Below, one piece after another: positions 25,261 through 34,688 of a stretch of DNA of 64,000 nt. The notes below the pieces were generated by a model. The model was not told where the DNA came from, did not search any database, and saw only the letters and a list, made by a program, of their open reading frames with translations. Source of the stretch: UBA7803 sp041395905. GTDB taxonomy: Bacteria > Pseudomonadota > Gammaproteobacteria > Pseudomonadales > Azotimanducaceae. Position 1 is the stretch's first letter. Every line of letters begins with the position of its first letter. Position numbers and translations under genes: made by a program. The stretch spans positions 186,001-250,000 of the forward strand of contig JAWKZP010000004.1 in NCBI GenBank assembly GCA_041395905.1, written 5' to 3'.

Positions 25261-26016
25261 ATGGATCTGGGACTGAAAGGCAGGAACGTCATCGTCACCG
25301 GCGGCAGCAGGGGCATCGGGCGCAGCATCGCGCTGGCATTCGCCGACGAGGGCGCCAACGTAGCCATCTGCGCGCGCTCGCAGGAGGCGCTGAGCGCCAC
25401 GGCGCAGGAACTGGAACGCCGGGGTGTCGAGGTGCACGCGAGCACCTGCGACGTGGGCGACAAGGATTCGCTCGAGGCCTTCCTGGAACGGGCCCATGAG
25501 GCGCTCGGCGGCGTGCACGTGCTGGTGAACAATGCCTCCGGATTCGGCACCAGCGACGACGAAGCGGGCTGGAAGACGAGCTTCGACGTGGACATGATGG
25601 CGTCGGTACGGGCCACCTGGAAGGCGGTGCCCTGGATTGCCGCCGCCGGCGGCGGCTCGGTGATCCACATCGCCTCGACTTCAGGGCTCGAGGCCGGGTC
25701 GCCACCCGCCTATGCCGCCGCCAAGGCTGCGCTCATGAGCCATTCCAAGACGCTGGCCATCAACCTGGCGCCGCAGAACGTGCGCGTAAACACGGTGGCG
25801 CCCGGTTCCATCGAGTTTCCCGGCGGCATGTGGGAGATGATCCGCGAGCACAACGCGCCCATGTACAACGCCATCAAGAGCTCGATCCCGTTCGGCCGTC
25901 TCGGCCGGCCCGAGGAGGTCGCCGCCGCGGTGGTGTTTCTGGCTTCGGCTCAGGCAAGCTGGATCACCGGCGTCACCCTGTCGGTGGACGGCGGCCAGCA
26001 CAAAGGCAATCTCTGA
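25261..26016 (+). CDS. Short-chain dehydrogenase/reductase (SDR)
   Basis: 251 residues of classical SDR build. The cofactor motif is TGGSRGIG (about 14-21), then 'LVNNASG', then the catalytic set with serine in 'HIASTSG' and YAAAK. The C-terminal half reads 'INLAPQNVRVNTVAPGSIEFPGG' and 'WITGVTLSVDGG', typical of FabG-like oxidoreductases. It should interconvert a hydroxyl and a keto group with NAD(P). GGAGG lies a few bases before the ATG. A strong terminator follows at 26129. Confidence 0.92.
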   Translation: MDLGLKGRNVIVTGGSRGIGRSIALAFADEGANVAICARSQEALSATAQELERRGVEVHASTCDVGDKDSLEAFLERAHEALGGVHVLVNNASGFGTSDDEAGWKTSFDVDMMASVRATWKAVPWIAAAGGGSVIHIASTSGLEAGSPPAYAAAKAALMSHSKTLAINLAPQNVRVNTVAPGSIEFPGGMWEMIREHNAPMYNAIKSSIPFGRLGRPEEVAAAVVFLASAQASWITGVTLSVDGGQHKGNL

Positions 26017-26128
26017 GCGCGCGGCGGAGCTGAGCGCGCGGCTCGGACGGGCGCGCGGCGCTGATGAGCCCAGGGTGCTGACGAGCCCGCGGCGCTGATC
26101 GCACCCGGGCGCCGGATCGCAGGCAAAG

Positions 26129-26153
26129 AAAACCCCGCACGAAGCGGGGTTTT
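26129..26153. terminator. Bidirectional intrinsic terminator
   Basis: AAAACCCCGC and GCGGGGTTTT form a perfect 10-bp stem with a five-base loop (ACGAA). The A-run on one side and T-run on the other make it work in both directions. It separates the convergent SDR and isocitrate lyase genes. Confidence 0.88.
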
Positions 26154-26179
26154 CCGTTCCGATCAGCAGCCGACCAGGG

Positions 26180-27784
26180 TCAGAACTGATTCATCGTGTT
26201 GGCGGCGCCGCCGGCCAGCAGTGCCTTCTCACCCAGGAAGTACTCCTTGTGGTCGTCGCCGATGTTTGAGCCTGCCAGATCCTGGTGCTTGACCGACGCG
26301 AGATCGCGGCGGATCTCGGCGCGCTGCACATCACGCACGTAGGCCAGCATGCCCATGTCACCGAAGTAACCCTCGGAGAGCAGATCGGTGCTGAGCGCGG
26401 CCGTGTGGTAGGTCGGCAGCGTAATCAGGTGATGGAAGATGCCCGCTTCGCGGCTGGCGTCCGCCTGGAAATGCTGGATCTGGCGATCCGCCTCCAGTGC
26501 CAGGGGCGAGTGGTCGAACTTGACGTCCATCAGACCCTTGTCCACCTTGGCCGGGTCCGGGTACTCGGACACATCCTTGCCTTCCGCTTTCCAGTCCTGA
26601 TAAACCTGCTCGCGGAACTTCAGCGTCCAGTTGAACGACGGCGAGTTGTTGTAGACCAGCTTCGCTTCCGGGCGCACCTTACGGATCGCGTTCACCATGT
26701 CCGCGATCTGCTTGACGTTGGGCTTCTCGGTTTCGATCCACAATAGATCGGCGCCGTGCTCCAGGCTGGTGATGCAGTCCAGCACCACGCGGTCGAAGCC
26801 GGTGTTGTCCTTGAATGCATAGAGGCCGTTGTCGAGCCGCTTCGGCTTGCACAGCTGACCCTTCTGGTGGATCGTGATGTCACCTTCCTTGAGCTCGCTG
26901 AGATCCGTCACCGGCTCGGCATCCAGGAAGTCGCAGTACTTGCTGCCCAGATCGCCCGGCTCGATGGAAACCGGCACCTTCTGCGTCAGGCCGGCGCCCA
27001 GGGAGTCGGTGCGGGCGACGATGATGCCGTTGTCCACGCCCAGTTCCAGAAACGCGTAGCGCACCGCGTTGATCTTGGAGACGAAGTCCTCGTGGGGCAC
27101 CGTGACCTTACCGGCCTGGTGACCGCACTGCTTGGCGTCGGAAACCTGGTTCTCGATCTGGATGGCGCAGGCGCCCGCCTCGATCATGCGCTTGGCGAGC
27201 AGATAGGTGGCCTCCTCGTTGCCGAAGCCGGCGTCGATGTCGGCAATGATGGGTACCACGTGCGTCTCGTAGTTGTCGATGCGGTGGATGATCTGATCGA
27301 CGTTCTGACCCTTGGCACGCGCCTCGTCGAGCTCGACGAAGATGTGGCGCAGCTCACGCGCATCGGCCTGACGCAGGAACGTGTAGATCTCCTCGATCAG
27401 ATCCGAAACGGTGGTCTTCTCGTGCATGCTCTGGTCGGGCAGCGGGCCGAACTTGGAACGCAGCGCGGCCACCATCCAGCCGGAGAGATAGATGTAGCGG
27501 CGGTCCATGGTGCCGTGATGCTTCTTCACCGACATCATGGTCTGCTGGGCGATGAAGCCGTGCCAGGCGCCCAGTGACTGGGTGTACTGGCTGGAATCGG
27601 CGTCGTAGCGGGCCATGTCTCGGCGCATGATGTCCGCGGTGTAGCGCGCGATCTCGAGCCCCGTGCGGAAGCGGTTCTGCAGCTTCATGCGCACCACGTT
27701 CTCGGGATTGATGGCGCCCCATTCCTGGCCACGCTGCTTGAGCAGTGCGCGTACGCGTTCGATTTCCTGAAGATAGGTGGACAT
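26180..27784 (-). CDS. aceA: Isocitrate lyase (long form)
   Basis: 534 residues, the length of the Pseudomonas-type long isocitrate lyases. The active-site segment reads 'SDAKQCGHQAGKVTVPHEDF', with the catalytic cysteine in KQCGH. 'VPIIADIDAGFGNEEATYLL' and 'NNSPSFNWTLKF' are further family blocks. The enzyme splits isocitrate to glyoxylate and succinate, the first step of the glyoxylate shunt used for growth on acetate, fatty acids or alkanes. That fits the P450, aldehyde dehydrogenase and CoA-linked genes around it. No malate synthase gene is in the window. Confidence 0.95.
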   Translation of the reverse strand: MSTYLQEIERVRALLKQRGQEWGAINPENVVRMKLQNRFRTGLEIARYTADIMRRDMARYDADSSQYTQSLGAWHGFIAQQTMMSVKKHHGTMDRRYIYLSGWMVAALRSKFGPLPDQSMHEKTTVSDLIEEIYTFLRQADARELRHIFVELDEARAKGQNVDQIIHRIDNYETHVVPIIADIDAGFGNEEATYLLAKRMIEAGACAIQIENQVSDAKQCGHQAGKVTVPHEDFVSKINAVRYAFLELGVDNGIIVARTDSLGAGLTQKVPVSIEPGDLGSKYCDFLDAEPVTDLSELKEGDITIHQKGQLCKPKRLDNGLYAFKDNTGFDRVVLDCITSLEHGADLLWIETEKPNVKQIADMVNAIRKVRPEAKLVYNNSPSFNWTLKFREQVYQDWKAEGKDVSEYPDPAKVDKGLMDVKFDHSPLALEADRQIQHFQADASREAGIFHHLITLPTYHTAALSTDLLSEGYFGDMGMLAYVRDVQRAEIRRDLASVKHQDLAGSNIGDDHKEYFLGEKALLAGGAANTMNQF

Positions 27785-27872
27785 GAATGTTCCCCTCGCT
27801 GGTTGGTGATCTGATCCGACCGCCGTCGGTCGAGAGCGCGGCAAGTTACCAGTGCTCGGTAAAGAAGAAAAT

Positions 27873-27898
27873 GGAATATTTGAAAATCAATATATTCC
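27873..27898. promoter_or_regulatory. AT-rich dyad upstream of aceA, possible operator
   Basis: A 26-base near-palindrome lies about 90 bases upstream of aceA, in the most AT-rich stretch of this part of the window. The outer arms are GGAATAT and ATATTCC, with an inner TTGA-AAA-TCAA dyad. Its position between aceA and the preceding MFS gene suits a regulator-binding site for the glyoxylate shunt, but I cannot name the regulator. Confidence 0.35.
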
Positions 27899-27950
27899 GA
27901 ATGGGAAGATTTTGTCGGGAGCGCCAAGATGTGGGGCTCAGCACGGGCGC

Positions 27951-29300
27951 TCAGCGCTGCACCTCGGGCAGGGTCCGGCCGAGCGCCGCCCCCGCCAACC
28001 CCAGCAGCGCCAGCAGCCCGAGCACACCCGCGTGGCCGATCAGCGGCACCAGCGCGCCGACGGATCCAGCCAGCAGCAGCAGCACGCCGATCGTGCTGTT
28101 GCTGACCGCAACGTAGTCCGTCCGGCGATTGCCCGACCCCAGGTCCACCACGTAAGTCTTGCGGCCGACGCGCACGCCGCTGTGGGCCACGCAGAGCAGG
28201 AAGTAGGCGCCCGGCAGAAACCAGACGCTGCCGAGCAGCGCCGGCCAGCAGAGCTGTACCGCGAACACGGTGATCCCCGACGCTGCGGCCACCAGCGCCG
28301 CGCGCACCATGACCTGGCGGCTGGAGCGATCGGCCAGGCGGCCCCAGACGGGGCCGCTCACCAGGTTGCCCAGGCCATCGGCCACCACGAACAGCCCGAG
28401 AGCCGCGATTCCCCGCCCACTCGCGCCGGCTGCGCCCGAATCCATGCTCAGGCCGTGGGCGAGGGCCACGTAGAATGGCGCGCTGAGCGCCGAGCACATG
28501 AGCAGCGCCCGGGTGACGACGAAGCGACGGAAGGTGGCATCGTCGCGCAGAATGGCGAGCCGTCCGAGTGCCACGCGCACGGCGTTGCCGCCGCCGCCGG
28601 TCTCGCCGGCGACCTCCCGGATTCCGGAGTAGACCAGTGCCGCCATGACCCAGAGGGCCGCCCCGGCAATGAGCAGGCTGCCGAGCCGGTACGGATCGGA
28701 CACGCCGGCGTCGGGCGTGAGCACCACCAGTGCCACGACTACCGAGATCAGACCCGCCGCACCGGCAGACCAGCCGTTGAGCTGGCCACGACGGGTTTTC
28801 GGAATGGTCTTGCCCAGCACGTCTTTAGCGGCCACGGAGCAGACGCCGCGGGCGAGGCTGAACGCCCCGACCAGCGCGATCACTGCCCAGCCGGCGGCGG
28901 CGCCGCTGAGCGTCATGGCGGCGAGTCCGAGCCCGGCGATGGCCAGAGCCTGGACGAGACTGCCGGCAACCCAAGCCCACTTGCGCACGGGCAGGCGCCT
29001 GATGGCGGCACCGATGAGCAGCTGCGGAATCAGCGAGCCCGACTCACGGATGGGAACCAGCAGGCCCAGCACGAAACCCGGAGCACCCACCGCAGTCACC
29101 AGCCAGGCGAGCACCGTCTTCGGGCTGGCCAGCGCGTCGCCCAGCTTGGTGCAGCAGTAGCTCACCAGCACCCGCAGAAAGTTGCCTGGCACCACCCTGC
29201 AGGCGGACTCCGGAATGTCCCGGCAGACGCGGGCATCCTCCTCGTCGGTCAGCTTCTCGTAGATGTCCGCGGCCAGGCGCGGCCCATGGACCGCCGCCAC
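27951..29300 (-). CDS. MFS transporter
   Basis: 449 residues with about 12 hydrophobic segments and an MFS-type inter-helix loop ('SGPVWGRLADRSSRQVMVRAAL'). There is an unusually long polar N-terminus of about 50 residues. The substrate is not recognisable. The GTG start lies two bases after the stop of the FAD oxidoreductase gene, and that gene overlaps rdgC. All three therefore appear to be one operon transcribed leftward. Confidence 0.8.
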   Translation of the reverse strand: MAAVHGPRLAADIYEKLTDEEDARVCRDIPESACRVVPGNFLRVLVSYCCTKLGDALASPKTVLAWLVTAVGAPGFVLGLLVPIRESGSLIPQLLIGAAIRRLPVRKWAWVAGSLVQALAIAGLGLAAMTLSGAAAGWAVIALVGAFSLARGVCSVAAKDVLGKTIPKTRRGQLNGWSAGAAGLISVVVALVVLTPDAGVSDPYRLGSLLIAGAALWVMAALVYSGIREVAGETGGGGNAVRVALGRLAILRDDATFRRFVVTRALLMCSALSAPFYVALAHGLSMDSGAAGASGRGIAALGLFVVADGLGNLVSGPVWGRLADRSSRQVMVRAALVAAASGITVFAVQLCWPALLGSVWFLPGAYFLLCVAHSGVRVGRKTYVVDLGSGNRRTDYVAVSNSTIGVLLLLAGSVGALVPLIGHAGVLGLLALLGLAGAALGRTLPEVQR

Positions 29301-29302
29301 GG

Positions 29303-30562
29303 TCAGAACCGCCCGGGATCGTATGGGGCCAGATCCAGATTGGGGGTACGTCCCAACGTCAGGTCCGCGGCCAGCTCACCCGTCATGGGCGCGCCGGTGA
29401 GCCCCAGATGCGCGTGCCCGAACGCCAGGGTGATGTCGCCGTGGCCCGGCACGGTACCGATCACGGGCAGGGAGTCGGGAAAGCTCGGTCGCGGCGCCAT
29501 CCACTCGCTCACCTGGGTGGTGTTCAGATGGGGGAACATGCGTACCGCCAGACCGTCCAGCATGCGTGAGCGGCGGGCCGAAGGCGGCGCGTCCAGGCCC
29601 GCGAACTCGGCCGTTCCCGCCACTCGCAGCCCCATCTCCATGCTGCTCGCAGCGGCCGAGAGCGCCACGTCCGTGACGATGTTGCCGAGGTTCACGCCCG
29701 GGTTGCGGAACACCCGGTGATAGCCGCGCTCCGCTTCCAGCGGCAGGTGGCAGCCGAGCGGCCCCAGCAGCCGCGCCGACCAGGCGCCCGCCGCCAGCAC
29801 GACGCGCCGTGCTACGAGCTGACCGGTGGTGGTATCCAGCAGCACCCCGCGGCCGCCCTGGGGACGCAGCGCCAGCACCTCGGCGGCGATCAGCCGACCG
29901 CCCTGGGTCCGAAACCTTTCCGTCAGCGCCTCCACCAGCCTGCCGGGGTTCAGACACACGCCCTGGCCCTCGGCCATCACGGCGGCCTGATAGCCGGGCG
30001 CAACGTCAGGCTCCACCTCGCGCAGCTCAGCGCCGCTCAGCACCCGGAACGGCGCGCCGAGCTCACGGCGCAGCCGCCAGCCGGGGCTGTCCAGGTCGAG
30101 CTGATGAGCTTCGCGGTACATGTGAATGTAGGCGCAGTCGCGAATCAGATGCTCCTGCCCCGTGCCCTGCAGCAGGCGCCGGTACAGATCCAGCACCGGT
30201 GCGTTGAGGGCCAGCATGGCTCGCGCACGGTCGCTGAGGCCCGCCTCGCGGCCGGCAGCCAGAAACCGCAGCAGCCAGGGCAGCGCGCGCGGCAGATAGC
30301 GCCAGCGCAGCGCCACCGGACTGTCCGGATGCAGCAGCCAGCGCGGCAGATCGCGCCACATGCCCGGCAGCGCCTGGGGCACGCAGGACCAGGCGCCGAG
30401 CACCCCGGCATTGCCGAAAGATGCGGCCCGCTGCGGCTGGCCGCGATCGACGACGCGCACCGCGGCGCCCCGCGCCTGCAGTGCCAGCGCCGTGCACAGG
30501 CCCACCAGGCCGCCGCCGATCACCAGGATCGCGTCGTCGCCGGTAGGCTCCGCAGCGCTCAA
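29303..30562 (-). CDS. DadA/DAO-type FAD-dependent oxidoreductase
   Basis: 419 residues. The FAD dinucleotide motif 'ILVIGGGLVGLCTALALQARGAAVRVVDRG' lies near the N-terminus. The C-terminal part has 'LPVIGTVPGHGDITLAFGHAHLGLTGAPMTGELAADL', typical of D-amino-acid dehydrogenases (DadA) and related amine oxidases. It probably oxidises an amine or D-amino acid and feeds electrons to the membrane or oxygen. The TTG start at 30562 is inferred from its four-base overlap with the rdgC stop (TTGA). Confidence 0.85.
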   Translation of the reverse strand: MSAAEPTGDDAILVIGGGLVGLCTALALQARGAAVRVVDRGQPQRAASFGNAGVLGAWSCVPQALPGMWRDLPRWLLHPDSPVALRWRYLPRALPWLLRFLAAGREAGLSDRARAMLALNAPVLDLYRRLLQGTGQEHLIRDCAYIHMYREAHQLDLDSPGWRLRRELGAPFRVLSGAELREVEPDVAPGYQAAVMAEGQGVCLNPGRLVEALTERFRTQGGRLIAAEVLALRPQGGRGVLLDTTTGQLVARRVVLAAGAWSARLLGPLGCHLPLEAERGYHRVFRNPGVNLGNIVTDVALSAAASSMEMGLRVAGTAEFAGLDAPPSARRSRMLDGLAVRMFPHLNTTQVSEWMAPRPSFPDSLPVIGTVPGHGDITLAFGHAHLGLTGAPMTGELAADLTLGRTPNLDLAPYDPGRF

Positions 30563-31455
30563 GCGATACCGCCCAGAGCGCCGCCGAGCCCGCGCAGCAG
30601 CCGGCGCACCGAACCGGTAATGAGCACGAACTCGGCGTCCAGCCGCGCCAGCGGGTCCTCGTCTTCGCCCACGGAATCCTCCGCCGCATCCATGCCGTGC
30701 AGCTTGAGCTTGCGGATGGTGCCGTCGGCGTCGAGCACGCAGCTCAGCACGTCGTCGAAGCGTATGCCCAGACGGGTCACCTTCAGCCCGTCGCGCACGT
30801 GGCGCTGCACGCTGGGCTCGTCCAGGTCGATGTCGCTCCAGGTCACTACGGCACTGCCGGCTGCAGGATCCTGCATGCGGCACTCGCGGCCGACGGCAAA
30901 GCCGCCCGGCGGCTGACCCAGAAACATGCGCTGCAGCAGCTCACCGAGCGGCTGCTTGAACGCCAGCGGCGTCACCTCGAGGCTGCCGAAAGCATTGCGC
31001 AGCTGCTCGAGGAACCGCTCCGCCCGGGTTTCGGAGGCGGCATCCACCGCCAGCAGCTCCTCCTTGAGCAGGCAGAAGCCGGGTACCCGCTCCGACTTGA
31101 CCAGCGCCTTGGGCAGCAGCTCGCCGTACACCTCCTCCTTGAGGTCGCGCCGCTCGCGCCGTCCGGGTTCGCGCCGGGTACGGTTGCGGAAGGCGACCAC
31201 GCGCTCCTCCAGCGCCTCGGTCACTGCCGCGGGGGGCAACAGCCGTACCTGACTGCGCAGTCGCAGCAGATCGGCCCCGCCGACGCGGCGGGCCAGCAAT
31301 CCTTCCTCTTCGCCGGTGGGTGGCTCGAAGCCCGAGCTGCGCTCGGTGAACGGGCCGCAGGGTTTGAACGCCGCATCCGCCAGCCGCGCGGCCAGATCCT
31401 CCTCGGAGTCCGGCCACGGGCTGTGCACGCGGTACAGCCGCAGATTTCGAAACAA
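30559..31455 (-). CDS. rdgC: Recombination-associated protein RdgC
   Basis: 298 residues with the RdgC start 'MFRNLRLYRVHSPWP' and the blocks 'PRELLP-like KALVKSER', 'LDSASETRAERFLEQLR' (here 'VDAASETRAERFLEQLR') and 'CVLDADGTIRKLKL'. RdgC forms a ring-shaped dimer around DNA and limits RecA activity. The family is confined largely to beta- and gammaproteobacteria, which helps place the organism. It heads the operon with the FAD oxidoreductase and MFS transporter. Confidence 0.93.
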   Translation of the reverse strand: MFRNLRLYRVHSPWPDSEEDLAARLADAAFKPCGPFTERSSGFEPPTGEEEGLLARRVGGADLLRLRSQVRLLPPAAVTEALEERVVAFRNRTRREPGRRERRDLKEEVYGELLPKALVKSERVPGFCLLKEELLAVDAASETRAERFLEQLRNAFGSLEVTPLAFKQPLGELLQRMFLGQPPGGFAVGRECRMQDPAAGSAVVTWSDIDLDEPSVQRHVRDGLKVTRLGIRFDDVLSCVLDADGTIRKLKLHGMDAAEDSVGEDEDPLARLDAEFVLITGSVRRLLRGLGGALGGIA

Positions 31456-31474
31456 GACGCCTCCCGCTGTCGAG

Positions 31475-32830
31475 CTATTCGCGCACCATCACCGGCAACT
31501 CGCGAATGCCGCGGATGAAGTTCGATCGCAGATAGACGGGATCGCCCACCACTTCCACCCGCGAGAAGCGCTTGAGGATCTCCTCCCAGATGATGGTGAG
31601 CTGCATCTCGCCCAGGCGGTTACCGAGGCAGCGGTGAATGCCGAAGCCGAACGACAGGTGCTTGCGCGCGTCGTCACGATCGATGAGAAACCGGTTGGCG
31701 TCGTGCACCGCGTCATCGTCGCGGTTGCCCGACAGATACCACATGGCCACCTTGTCGCCCTTGCGGATGGTCTGGCCGCCGAGCTCCACGTCCTCCATGG
31801 CGGTGCGCGCCATGTGCGCCACCGGCGATTGCCAGCGGATGATCTCCGGCACCATGTTCGGCACCAGCCCGGGGTTCGCCAGCAGCTTCTCGTACTCGTC
31901 CGGGTTCTGGTTCAGGGCCAGCACGCCGCCGGTGATGGAGTTGCGGGTGGTGTCGTTGCCGCCGACGATGAGCAGCAGAATGTTGCCCAGGTACTCGTTG
32001 GGCGGCATGTTCCGGGTCGATTCGCCGTGCACCAGCATGGAGATCAGGTCGCTGCCCGGCTCGGGCCGCGACGCCCGTTCCTTCCACACCGCGTCGAAGT
32101 ACTCCCAGCACTTCCACAGCTCGGCGAAGCCTTCCGCCGGCGTTTCGAAGTAATCGGGGTCGCCGATGCGTTCCACTGTGTCGGACCAGTGGATGAGCTT
32201 GTGACGATCCTCCTGCGGCACGTCGAACAGGGTCGCGAGCATCTGCCCGGTGAGTTCCACGGACACTTCGCGCACCCAGTTGAACTCCTCGTTGCGCGGC
32301 AGGCTGTCGAGGATGCGCCCAGCCCGCTCGCGGATCAGGTCGCGCAGCTCGTGCAGATGGCGCGGCGTGAACATGGGCGCCACCACCTTGCGCTGCTCGT
32401 CGTGCTTGGGCGGGTCCTGCATGATGAACATGGGCAGGTGAAAGGTGGGATCGGGGTTGGGATCCGGCCGGCCGCCAAGACGGATGCCGCCGTTGGCGAT
32501 GTCGGACGAGAACAGCTTCTCGTGCTCGTCTACGAACTTGATGTCGTGAAACCGCGTCACCGACCAGTACGGGCCGAACTGGCTGTTCTCGCAATAGTGC
32601 ACCGGGGCCTCGGCGCGCAGGCGCTCGAAGTACGGCAGCATGCGGTTGGCCTCGAACAGGGCCGGGTGCGCGGGATTCAGCGCCTCCAGCGGCACGCTGT
32701 ACGGGTCCTGATCGACGTCGATGGCCCACTCGGCCAGGATCTCGGCGTTGGTTTTGCGGTAATACTCCGCGTTCTCGTTCTTCGGGTCGGGTCCGGACCC
32801 GCCGGAAGGCTGCTCAGACTGCTCGGACAT
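31475..32830 (-). CDS. Cytochrome P450, CYP153-like
   Basis: 451 residues. 'FGFGIHRCLGNRLGEMQL' gives the heme cysteine at about C401, 'VGGNDTTRNSITGG' is the I-helix and 'EIIRWQSPVAHMART' the K-helix region. Like the P450 at 4251 it follows the CYP153 pattern ('EAPVHYCENSQFGPYWSVTRFHDI'), but the two are clearly diverged. It ends 20 bases before rdgC starts. The start 'MSEQSEQ' was taken because conserved sequence begins about 30 residues later. No redox partner gene is adjacent. Confidence 0.9.
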   Translation of the reverse strand: MSEQSEQPSGGSGPDPKNENAEYYRKTNAEILAEWAIDVDQDPYSVPLEALNPAHPALFEANRMLPYFERLRAEAPVHYCENSQFGPYWSVTRFHDIKFVDEHEKLFSSDIANGGIRLGGRPDPNPDPTFHLPMFIMQDPPKHDEQRKVVAPMFTPRHLHELRDLIRERAGRILDSLPRNEEFNWVREVSVELTGQMLATLFDVPQEDRHKLIHWSDTVERIGDPDYFETPAEGFAELWKCWEYFDAVWKERASRPEPGSDLISMLVHGESTRNMPPNEYLGNILLLIVGGNDTTRNSITGGVLALNQNPDEYEKLLANPGLVPNMVPEIIRWQSPVAHMARTAMEDVELGGQTIRKGDKVAMWYLSGNRDDDAVHDANRFLIDRDDARKHLSFGFGIHRCLGNRLGEMQLTIIWEEILKRFSRVEVVGDPVYLRSNFIRGIRELPVMVRE

Positions 32831-32975
32831 CGGTGGCCTCCTGTCGAAGGGGTTGCGTCTCAGGGGGCGCAGTATAGCGGCAGCACCGGGCACCAGCATG
32901 TGTGCCGCGCACGCTTCGTGCAGAGCCGCGGCCCCAGAGGGTATCATCCGCTCGGGATCTACAGGGAGGAACGTC

Positions 32976-34682
32976 ATGGGGAAACTCACCATCGCCGCGC
33001 TGGCACTGCTGCTCGCCGCCTGCTCGCAGGAGTCCGGCTCGCCGACCGCGGCCGACGCAGCGCCGCAACCGGCCGCGAAATCCACCGGAGCCTCCGGCGA
33101 CGACGCCTGGCGCCAGCCGCTGTTCGACGGGCTCGGCAACTTCGAGCTCGCCATCACCACCAGTTCCGACATGGCGCGCCGCTACTTCAATCAGGGACTG
33201 GGGCTCGCCTTCGGCTTCAATCACGCGGCCGCCGACTTCGCCTTCACCGAGGCGACCGTGGACGACCCGGATTGCGCCATGTGCTACTGGGGCAGCGCGC
33301 TGGTGCTGGGCCCGAACGTCAACGCGGCCATGGACCCGGGCAATGCGCCCCGGGCCTGGGTGCTGGCCGGCAAGGCGCACGACCTGGCCATGACCCACGG
33401 CAACGCCAAGGAGCAGGCGCTAACCGCCGCGCTCATGGCCCGCTACGCCGAGACGGCGCCGGAGGACCGCAGCAGCCTGGATCAGGCGTATGCAGATGCC
33501 ATGCGTGCCGTGGCTGCCGCTTATCCCGACGATCCCGATGTGCTGGCGCTGACGGCGGAAGCGCTCATGGACCTGCATCCCTGGGACTTCTGGCTGCCCG
33601 ACGGCACCATCCAGCCCTGGACCGCAGAGATCACCGGGTTGCTGGAAACGGCTCTGGCCATCGACGACAACCACCCCGGCGCCATCCACCTGTACATACA
33701 CGCGGTGGAGCAATCGCAGACGCCCGAGCGCGCCGAGCCCTACGCGGACAAGCTGGCCGACATCACGCCGGCCGCGGGGCACCTGGTGCACATGCCCGCG
33801 CACATCTACATGCGCGTAGGCCGCTACCACGATTCGACCGTCAACAACATGAAGGCCACCGACGCGGACACGGCGTTCGTTTCCGCCTGCCGCTCCAACA
33901 GCCCGATTTACCTCGCGGGATACGTCCCGCACAACTGGCACTTCGGCTGGATCACCGCGGCCATCGAGGGCTGGCGGGCGCAGGCGCTGGACATGGCCGA
34001 AGGCACAGCGGCCCAGCTCACCCCGGAGCTGCTGCGGGCACCCGGCATGGGTGTGGCGCAGCATTTCCTGATGCAGCCGATTTTCGCCCACGTGCGTTTC
34101 GGCGACTGGGACGCGATTCTGGCCGCCCCGGAGCCGGACGCCGACCTGCCCTACGCCCGCGGCATCTGGCACTACGCCCGCGGCCGGGCTCTGGCGGCCA
34201 AAGGCGATCTGGACGGCGCGCGGCAGCAGGCGGCGCTGCTGGCGGCACTGCGTGAAAGCCCCGAGCTGAATGACATCGCCTTCTTCGTGGATACCGAGAA
34301 GGCGCCGCGCGTGCTGGAGATCGCCGATGAGTTCCTGAACGGCGAGATAGCCGCCGCAGACGGAGACCTGGAAGCGGGCATCGCCCACATGACCCGGGCG
34401 GTGGCGCTGGAAGACGCCCTGCCCTACAACGAGCCGCCGGACTGGTACTACCCGGCGCGCCACTCATTGGGCGCCATGCAGCTCGCCGCCGGCGACGCGG
34501 CCGGGGCGGAGGCCACCTATCGGCGCGACCTGGAGCTGATGAGGGAGAACGGCTGGGCGTTGAAGGGGCTGGAACTGGCGCTGCGTGCCCAGGGGCGCGA
34601 CGCCGAGGCGGAAGCGGTCGCCGCGCGCTTCGCCGACGCCTGGCAGCACGCCGACGTGCAGATCACCGGCTCGCGAATCTGA
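32976..34682 (+). CDS. TPR-containing lipoprotein
   Basis: 568 residues with a lipoprotein signal (lipobox LAAC, near residue 18) and strong GGGAGGA upstream of the ATG. The mature protein is helical, with TPR-like segments ('YFNQGLGLAFGFNHAAADFAFTEA', 'LGAMQLAAGDAAGAEATYRRDLELM'). A histidine-rich middle reads 'HPWDFW', 'HLYIHAVEQS', 'HLVHMPAHIYMRVGRYHD'. These histidine motifs recur in a family of exported TPR proteins of unknown role. The clustered histidines could bind metal or heme, but that is a guess. Confidence 0.7.
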   Translation: MGKLTIAALALLLAACSQESGSPTAADAAPQPAAKSTGASGDDAWRQPLFDGLGNFELAITTSSDMARRYFNQGLGLAFGFNHAAADFAFTEATVDDPDCAMCYWGSALVLGPNVNAAMDPGNAPRAWVLAGKAHDLAMTHGNAKEQALTAALMARYAETAPEDRSSLDQAYADAMRAVAAAYPDDPDVLALTAEALMDLHPWDFWLPDGTIQPWTAEITGLLETALAIDDNHPGAIHLYIHAVEQSQTPERAEPYADKLADITPAAGHLVHMPAHIYMRVGRYHDSTVNNMKATDADTAFVSACRSNSPIYLAGYVPHNWHFGWITAAIEGWRAQALDMAEGTAAQLTPELLRAPGMGVAQHFLMQPIFAHVRFGDWDAILAAPEPDADLPYARGIWHYARGRALAAKGDLDGARQQAALLAALRESPELNDIAFFVDTEKAPRVLEIADEFLNGEIAAADGDLEAGIAHMTRAVALEDALPYNEPPDWYYPARHSLGAMQLAAGDAAGAEATYRRDLELMRENGWALKGLELALRAQGRDAEAEAVAARFADAWQHADVQITGSRI

Positions 34683-34688
34683 GGACGT

